From Hevea brasiliensis (taxonomy: Eukaryota; Streptophyta; Magnoliopsida; Malpighiales; Euphorbiaceae), in contig NC_079510.1 in NCBI RefSeq assembly GCF_030052815.1, forward strand, positions 52,604,725 to 52,668,724: DNA of 64,000 nt. The letters run 5' to 3'. The position numbers and the translations under genes are program-made. Shown here piece by piece: positions 58,205 through 64,000 of the stretch. Positions within the stretch are counted from its first letter, which is position 1. Each line of letters begins with the position of its first letter. Below the pieces are notes generated by a model that was not told where the DNA came from, made no database searches, and saw nothing but the letters and a program-made list of their open reading frames with translations.

Positions 58205-59306
58205 AGTAGTGTCATTTTTTTCAAAATAAAGTCAAAATTTTTTTATGAGAATAAATTCTTACCCAAGTACATCTAATGGATTTGAGTTTTCAATTTTGAC
58301 TATTAAAAGAGCATATTCTACAAAATAAATAAAAAATTATTTATTATATTCATATATTTAGTAATTTTCTTCATTTACAAATTTTTAATTTTTAATTTGT
58401 TTTTAAAAATATATTTATAAAAAATTCATGATAAATTTAACAAAAATAATTATAACAGCGTCAAAACCTTTCGATTTTAATAAATTTTTACTATTAAAAA
58501 GGGGTACTATTGGCAAATTTAAAAATAAAAATTATAATTAAAATATTGAAAAAATTTTAAATATTGTTTGAAAAATAATTATAAGAAATTATTTAGTTAT
58601 TCTAATATTTTATAATTTACATATATTAACTTAATTTAATTGTTAATTAATATTTTGCTTAATTAGTTAGCGGCGACACTTATAAGCGCTCAAGCTGTTA
58701 ACCATATTTCATAAGAAAAGCTTATATAAAAGATTATTAGTTTTATATAAACCTAAGCCTATTTATTAACAATAATTTAAATTAATTATTTAAATTGGAT
58801 AATTAATTATGATTGAAAAGTTATAAATTTGATTTGAAATAAATTTTTGAAAAAGAAGATATTTAAAGATTTAACTTTGATTCTGCAGCATTATATTTGT
58901 TATTTAATATGTACGGCATGGAATATTAAATAATATTCATTTTTTTTATTCAATCAACAAAATCAATTTTCCCCATTTGACAACTTAATGGACTAATTAA
59001 AAGAAAAGGAAAAAAAAAACTACATTCAATGTGATGGAATTTATAATATTTGAATCTTTGAGATTATGTATATAGTTATAGATTAATGTGATTTTAATTA
59101 ACATAAGTTGAGTACATAATTAGTTAATTATATATGTTCTAGAAAAAGTTGAATTGTATGTTGAGATAGACTAAAGTATCTGTTGACTACTGTATTTACT
59201 AAATTTTTATTTAATGAAATCGATATATATATTGATGATTTTATTAAAATTATTAATTATAGTAAAATTTATGTGAGATCTATTATAATAATAATTATAA
59301 TAAAAT

Positions 59307-59310
<4 letters not shown>

Positions 59311-59351
<41 letters not shown>
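59311..59351. repeat. (TA)n microsatellite
   Basis: About 40 bases of TA repeat with no equivalent length at the matching position of copy 1, which instead has its TA expansion about 90 bases earlier in the alignment. Confidence 0.93.
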
Positions 59352-59354
<3 letters not shown>

Positions 59355-59401
59355 TTTATGATATAAATTTTTAAATAAGATAATCAAATCTAATTTATAC
59401 T

Positions 59402-59441
59402 GATCACCACTTTATATATATATATATATAAAGCGGTGATC
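59402..59441. repeat. Palindrome around a TA run, copy 2 only
   Basis: GATCACCACTTTATA and its near complement TATAAAGCGGTGATC form a 40-base near-perfect inverted repeat. Copy 1 has only one arm (about 25440-25455). Confidence 0.85.
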
Positions 59442-59454
59442 TATATATATATAT

Positions 59455-59600
59455 GCGGCGGGATCGTCCTGCGTCGATTAGGGTTGCGCTCAGCCTGACC
59501 TGCAAGTTGCTGCTTGGCCTTGCTTGCTCAGGAGTTCTAGCTAAGTCTTCTTGATTTTGTTTTTTCGGATTTCATCCCTCCTTTGAATCGAAAAAAAAAA
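59455..59600 (+). mobile_element. GC-rich poly(A)-tailed island (copy 2)
   Basis: Orthologous to 25465-25612, with a shorter A tail (10). The nature of the sequence is uncertain; a retroposed RNA is the best guess. Confidence 0.4.
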
Positions 59601-59913
59601 TTGTACACTTACACTAAAAATAAATTATGAACATTGTTTGCGCTTAGCATTATTCCTGTGACTTGTAAATAATTGTCAAGACATGATGTAATTGATGATA
59701 AACTATCAAAATCTTCTCATCTAGAAGTCGCTAATTTTGAATTTCCAAGATTTCAATGCCAAATTTTCATGACAAACAAAAACAAGATTGCGAAAATTCA
59801 TGGTGCTCCATTTGAAAAGTACAGCGATGATGAGAATAAATAAGTGAAGGTGGGGATTCTATTCATCACTGTAACTTGCACACAGCAGAGAGATAAGCGA
59901 AAGTACAACCACA

Positions 59914-61521
59914 ATGCCGGAATCACATCCGATGATTGGTGGAGATGGCACGTACAGCTACGCAAAAAACTCCTACTTACAGGTAAAATCATTCAAATCA
60001 GGGAGAGATTAATCTTCTTAATGTTGAGACGTAAATAATATATACTTGATCTTCCTATGTGCAGAGAGAAGGCATAAAATATGCTAAGGGGCTGATTGAT
60101 GAGACAATTGCTCACAAGCTTGACATAAAAGATCTGCTTTCTAATTCAAGGTCTTTTAAGATTGCAGATTTGGGATGTTCTGTTGGACCCAACACCTTTA
60201 TTTGCATGGAAAGTGTTATTCAAGCTGTGAAACATAAGTTCCAATCCCATGGTCTCACTGAACAAATTCCTGATTTTCAAGTTTTCTTTAGTGATCATAC
60301 CTTCAATGATTTCAATACTCTCTTCAGATCTCTCCTCCAGAAAGACCATATTTTGCTGCTGGTGTGCCAGGGTCATTCCACGGAGGTTATTCCCTGAGTC
60401 CTCTGTTCATTTTGTCCATAGCTCCCATACTTGATCTTCCTATGTGCAGAGAGAAGGCATAAAATATGCTAAGGGGCTGATTGATGAGACAATTGCTCAC
60501 AAGCTTGACATAAAAGATCTGCTTTCTAATTCAAGGTCTTTTAAGATTGCAGATTTGGGATGTTCTGTTGGACCCAACACCTTTATTTGCATGGAAAGTG
60601 TTATTCAAGCTGTGAAACATAAGTTCCAATCCCATGGTCTCACTGAACAAATTCCTGATTTTCAAGTTTTCTTTAGTGATCATACCTTCAATGATTTCAA
60701 TACTCTCTTCAGATCTCTCCTCCAGAAAGACCATATTTTGCTGCTGGTGTGCCAGGGTCATTCCACGGGAGGTTATTCCTGAGTCCTCTGTTCATTTTGT
60801 CCATAGCTCCCATGCTTTACATTGATCTCCCAGGTGCCAAAAGAGATCCTGGATAAGAGCTCACCTGCATGGAACAAGGGCAGAATTTACTACACAGGTG
60901 CACCAGATGAAGTTGGAAAAGCTTATGCCATCCAGTTTGCCAAGGACGTGGAGATATTTCTGGACGCTAGAGCTAAAGAGCTTGTGGTTGGTGGTATGAT
61001 GGTGCTTATTTTGCCTGGAATCCGTAATGGGATTTCTCATTCCTGTGCAGTAGTTAATGTGATGCTCGATCTTTTAGGATCCTGCCTCATGGATATGTGT
61101 AAAGAGGTGAGCCCAAGAACTAGTGTAACAATTGTATGCAATATAGTTATGAATTGTATTAATCAATTTTTACTCAATTATACAGGGATTGGTGAGCGAA
61201 GCTCAAGTGGACTCTTTCAATTTGCCTATGTATGTTCCCTCTCCCAAGGAGATGATAGAGCTTGTAGAAAGAAATGGGAGCTTCAAAATTGAGCGAATGG
61301 AGCTATTTGACCCTGTACCTGGCAATGAAGCGCAAATCTTGCGCAGCGGCCATGCATGGAAGATGCACTTCAGGGCTGGATTGGAGGGTGTTTTTAGCAA
61401 GCATTTTGCAAGTGAGACTATAGATGAATTGTTTGATCGTTTTCCCAACAAGGCGGCAGAAAAACTAAAGGCCACCTCAACTGAAACAACTCTTCTATTT
61501 ATTGCTCTAAAACGCAAATGA
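59914..61521 (+). pseudogene. SABATH methyltransferase gene C, copy 2, broken by an internal duplication
   Basis: Exon 1 (59914-59982) is open and differs from copy 1 at a few codons (MPESHP). The acceptor and first half of exon 2 are present twice, at 60042-60426 and 60427-60811, a 385-base tandem duplication that is not a multiple of three. Both repeats also lack one C in CTCTCCTCCAG (copy 1 CTCTCCCTCCAG), which shifts LPPERPYF out of frame. One G is missing in ATTGATCTCCC near 60822, and the GGGAGGCTATTCCC site differs in each. The rest of exon 2 (60822-61106) and exon 3 (61186-61521) stay open and match copy 1 closely. It is non-functional as assembled; a misassembly of short repeats is an alternative to true duplication. 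Confidence 0.87.
60042..60813 (+). repeat. 385-base tandem duplication inside gene C, copy 2
   Basis: The unit runs from ATACTTGATCTTCC before the splice acceptor to CATAGCTCCCAT in exon 2 and occurs twice, head to tail. The join shows a two- to three-base microhomology (AT). The repeats are almost identical, differing mainly near their ends (CCACGGAGG against CCACGGGAGG). Confidence 0.93.
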
Positions 61522-62783
61522 TCCATCCACTTGAAGTCCATAAGCTTCGGCTCCTGCTACATATAATTTTCCTCGTCATATTTATGCAACACTAATGTTG
61601 AATGAGTATGAAATTCATAATAAATTTGATTGCTCTATTGCCAATTAGTAAGCAATATTCAAGAAACTTTATTTTATTTTCACGCCTTTTTTTCTTTTTT
61701 TTTTTTTTCTTGATTGGAGTTCGAAATTATTGAAAATCCAAGATCTAATAAAATTAGGAATTGAGTTAAAACTAAAAAAAAAATTAAGTACAATTTATTA
61801 GGAAGAAAATAAAAAAAAAAAAAGAAAGAAAATCGGTCGTCAAAAAAGTCCAAATTAAAGTTGGGTTTACTTTTCTAAGAGTCCAAATTGGACTCTCTCA
61901 CGTGGCCTGTTAAAGGGGATAGTGGCCATAATTTGTGAAAGGCACGAGCGTGTGTAAAGTGAAACACACGCGGTGTGATGAGTGGCCGTGCAGTGAGCTG
62001 TGATCAGTACGTTCGGAAAAGATAATATTTTGGTGTTTCAACTTTTTTTAATGTAAAGCAACCTCTTCTCCTCTCCTCTCCTCTCCTCTAGTCTTTTTTC
62101 TCTTTTAATTTTTTTTTAGCAGCTACATTGAATTTCTCTTTGGTGCTTACCTTCAGTTCTTTTTTTTTTTTTTACTTATTTTGTTATTTTTTATTAATTT
62201 TTTTAATAAATTTTCAAATTTGTATGTATTTAGAACATATCTAGATTTCTCTCTTTAATTTTGATTAGGAATATATCTAGAATTTTCTTTTTAATTTGGT
62301 CCTATTTTCCTATTAGTGGAGTCTTTTTTTTCTCCCCCTTAACAAAATTTTATTTATTTTTAATAGTATTTGAATAGATTATTTAATAATTTAAAATATA
62401 ATATGAATTATTAATTTTTTAATTTGATTGAAGACTTTGATTCTTTAAGTAAGTATGGGTAATGATGTTTTGTAAATGGAGTCTATTAATGTGACTTTTT
62501 TTTAATTGAAATTTAGTAATTTAATCTCTTTTAGAGACTATAGAAATAATAAATTCTCAAAAGGATAATATTATAATTTTTTTTAAAAATTTTTAAAATA
62601 AAAAAAAGAATTAATTACTATTTAGTATATTATTCACCTGATCAGATTATATTAAAAATTTTAATTATCTGTATTTATTATTTTTTCTCTTGTGAGAAAA
62701 TTATATTATACTTATCTTATAATTTTTATTAATGAATTATGAATTTTTTTTATAAAAATAAAAAAAAAAACAACTTTCAATGT
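61522..62783. other. 3' flank of gene C, copy 2
   Basis: Orthologous to 27154-28819 without the RTE insertion. It contains the CT-rich run (CTCCTCTCCTCTCC, near 62070) and the CACGTGG core near 61900. No gene is seen. Confidence 0.55.
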
Positions 62784-63730
62784 AATTTTAATAGTCATTA
62801 GTTAATTCTCACCTTAAGTTTGGCCCGAAAATTATTGGGCTTCCAAAAAATTTTTCTTTTTATAATTTTTAATAATACATTTGACAAGTAAATACATAAG
62901 ATATAAAAATAGCATTATAATAAAATTGGTGATCAAAATTATTTTGGTGCCATCCACTTATTAATTAGGCTGCCTCTATGATTAAAGCTAAACTATATTA
63001 ATTTGCATGAGCAATGACGTCCAATATTTTAATTAAGTTGCAGTTTAAAGGAATATATATACAAGTAATTGAGTTATGGACCAGCAATAATTGACATGCC
63101 TAAGTCATGTGGTCCTTTATAGGAGCCTTAGCATCTTAACATAATTAAACAAAATAAAATGAAAGAAGAAAATGATAGAATTATTTTTACACAAGAAATA
63201 TGCCAAATCTCCTATGTAATTACAAATAAATTTTATTTAAAATTTTGAGAATTATTATCATTATTGTCTTTCTGCTATTAGTTTGCATTTGGTTGTTGTG
63301 ATACCAAAAAAAAATTTATTTTATATCATTGATATGGTACATATTATTGCATTGTTTGATTGTGCCAATTTTTTTTTTTTTTAATGTCAAGTTTATATGC
63401 AAATAAGCTTGATATTATAAAAGTTTTAATTAATTATATTCTTTTATTTATTTATATTTATATTTATATATTCTATCATAAATGCCTCACTACATACGAA
63501 TTCAAGATTGGAACCTTCTAATAAAAATTTCAAAGACTTTATTGGTGAGATGTCCATTCACAGAATATCCAACAAAAAAAAATTTCTATTTAAACTTGAT
63601 TTATTATGAATTTAAAATACAATATATTAAAGTCTATATATAAAATAAATAAAATTTATATATTTACATCTTAAATTTATAATAGATCAATCAAGTAAGT
63701 CTAGATATAAGTTTTTATCTATTCATCGAT
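62784..63730. other. Unique AT-rich region upstream of the P450 gene
   Basis: No counterpart in the window and no gene signal. It is presumably the promoter region of the P450 gene. Confidence 0.55.
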
Positions 63731-63738
63731 TATATATT
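63731..63738 (+). promoter_or_regulatory. Candidate TATA box of the P450 gene
   Basis: TATATATT lies 56 bases before the ATG at 63794, leaving room for a short 5' leader. Confidence 0.4.
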
Positions 63739-63793
63739 TCAATCCAAAGACTTTGAGATCTCTCTCATCTTCCAGCTATAACAAAAGCTTATC

Positions 63794-64000
63794 ATGGCAA
63801 CTATTATTGTTCTCTTCGCCTGGATCATTGTTGCTCTTCTGGTGCGAACCTTAGTCAAAATAATTACAAATTCTTGCCCCAGGACTCGCCACCCTCCTGG
63901 TCCTCCATCTCTACCCATCATAGGCCACCTTCACTTGCTAAGCTCTAATTTACCAAAATCTCTTCAAATCCTAGCTAGTCGCTATGGCCCAATCATGCAG
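63794..64000 (+). CDS. Cytochrome P450, CYP93-like, N-terminal part (cut by window end)
   Basis: The first 69 codons of a microsomal P450 are present. Residues 1-22 (MATIIVLFAWIIVALLVRTL) form the hydrophobic ER anchor, followed by a basic and polar stretch, then the proline-rich hinge RHPPGPPSLPIIGHLHLL at about 34-51 and the helix A region SLQILASRYGPIMQ. The hinge and GPIMQ wording resembles CYP93 enzymes, which include flavone and isoflavone synthases and CYP93A hydroxylases; the family call is from memory of motifs. P450s insert one oxygen atom from O2 using a reductase partner. The heme-binding Cys and the helix I lie beyond the window, so intactness and substrate cannot be judged. Confidence 0.88.
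   Translation, partial: MATIIVLFAWIIVALLVRTLVKIITNSCPRTRHPPGPPSLPIIGHLHLLSSNLPKSLQILASRYGPIMQ

Larger units (their letters stand above)
57277..59401. other. AT-rich intergenic region between solo LTR and gene C, copy 2
   Basis: Orthologous to 23357-25440 with microsatellite differences. No gene is seen; the open frame at 59183-59374 is a TA-repeat artefact. Confidence 0.6.
31130..62783 (+). repeat. Copy 2 of the large direct duplication
   Basis: This repeats the order of copy 1: LINE tail, CCGAA-rich MITE, SABATH pseudogene A, second MITE, SABATH gene B, hAT-like repeat, solo LTR, GC-rich island, SABATH gene C. The last base that can be compared is near 62783, because copy 1 runs into the N gap there. 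Sequence after 62783 leads into a P450 gene and has no partner in the window. The LINE body at 28920-31129 probably belongs to this unit too, its partner lying left of the window. Confidence 0.93.

Noticed and set aside
63739..63921. Minus-strand 60-codon open frame over the P450 start
   Set aside because: It is the antisense shadow of the P450 N-terminal exon.

Overview
The window is nuclear DNA of a flowering plant. Genes have spliced exons with GT/AG borders, the spacers are very AT-rich, and plant-type LTR retrotransposons, LINEs and MITEs fill most of the space. The gene families (SABATH carboxyl methyltransferases, a CYP93-like P450) fit a eudicot; I cannot name the species with confidence. 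About a quarter of the window is duplicated single-copy-like sequence and most of the rest is transposable elements.

The layout is a large direct duplication. Copy 1 runs from base 1 (already inside the unit) to 28819. Exactly 100 N follow (28820-28919), and copy 2 resumes inside an L1-type LINE and matches copy 1 base by base from 31130 to 62783. Each copy carries, in order: the LINE 3' tail, a CCGAA-rich MITE, SABATH pseudogene A, a second MITE, SABATH gene B, a hAT-like repeat, a 2.65 kb solo LTR, a GC-rich poly(A)-tailed island, and SABATH gene C. Beyond copy 2, unique sequence leads to the first 69 codons of a cytochrome P450 that runs off the window.

The copies differ mainly by later insertions and small lesions. 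Copy 1: an 11.1 kb Ty3/gypsy-type gag-protease element (2230-13334) in pseudogene A, and a short RTE-type LINE (28271-28677). Copy 2: a related but distinct 9.5 kb gag-protease element in the opposite orientation (33464-42955), 119 bases further along the same pseudogene, and a 4.5 kb Ty1/copia element (47674-52173) in exon 2 of gene B. All three LTR elements have clean 5-base target duplications, and the empty site is preserved in the other copy.

Only gene C of copy 1 (25928-27153) reads as an intact three-exon SABATH methyltransferase (354 codons). Gene B of copy 1 is intact except for one in-frame TAA. Gene B and gene C of copy 2 are broken by frameshifts, the copia insertion and a 385-base internal tandem duplication. 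Whether this is a true tandem duplication or two haplotypes of one locus joined by a scaffold gap cannot be settled from sequence alone, and the exact 100-N gap at the junction makes the second reading serious.

The most interesting structure lies in the two non-autonomous gag-protease elements. Both use a tRNA-Asp primer site, lack reverse transcriptase and integrase, and carry a stem-loop just after the protease stop. Both end in a noncoding cassette of about 1.5 kb bounded at each end by a hairpin with the same AGGA loop followed by a polypurine tract.
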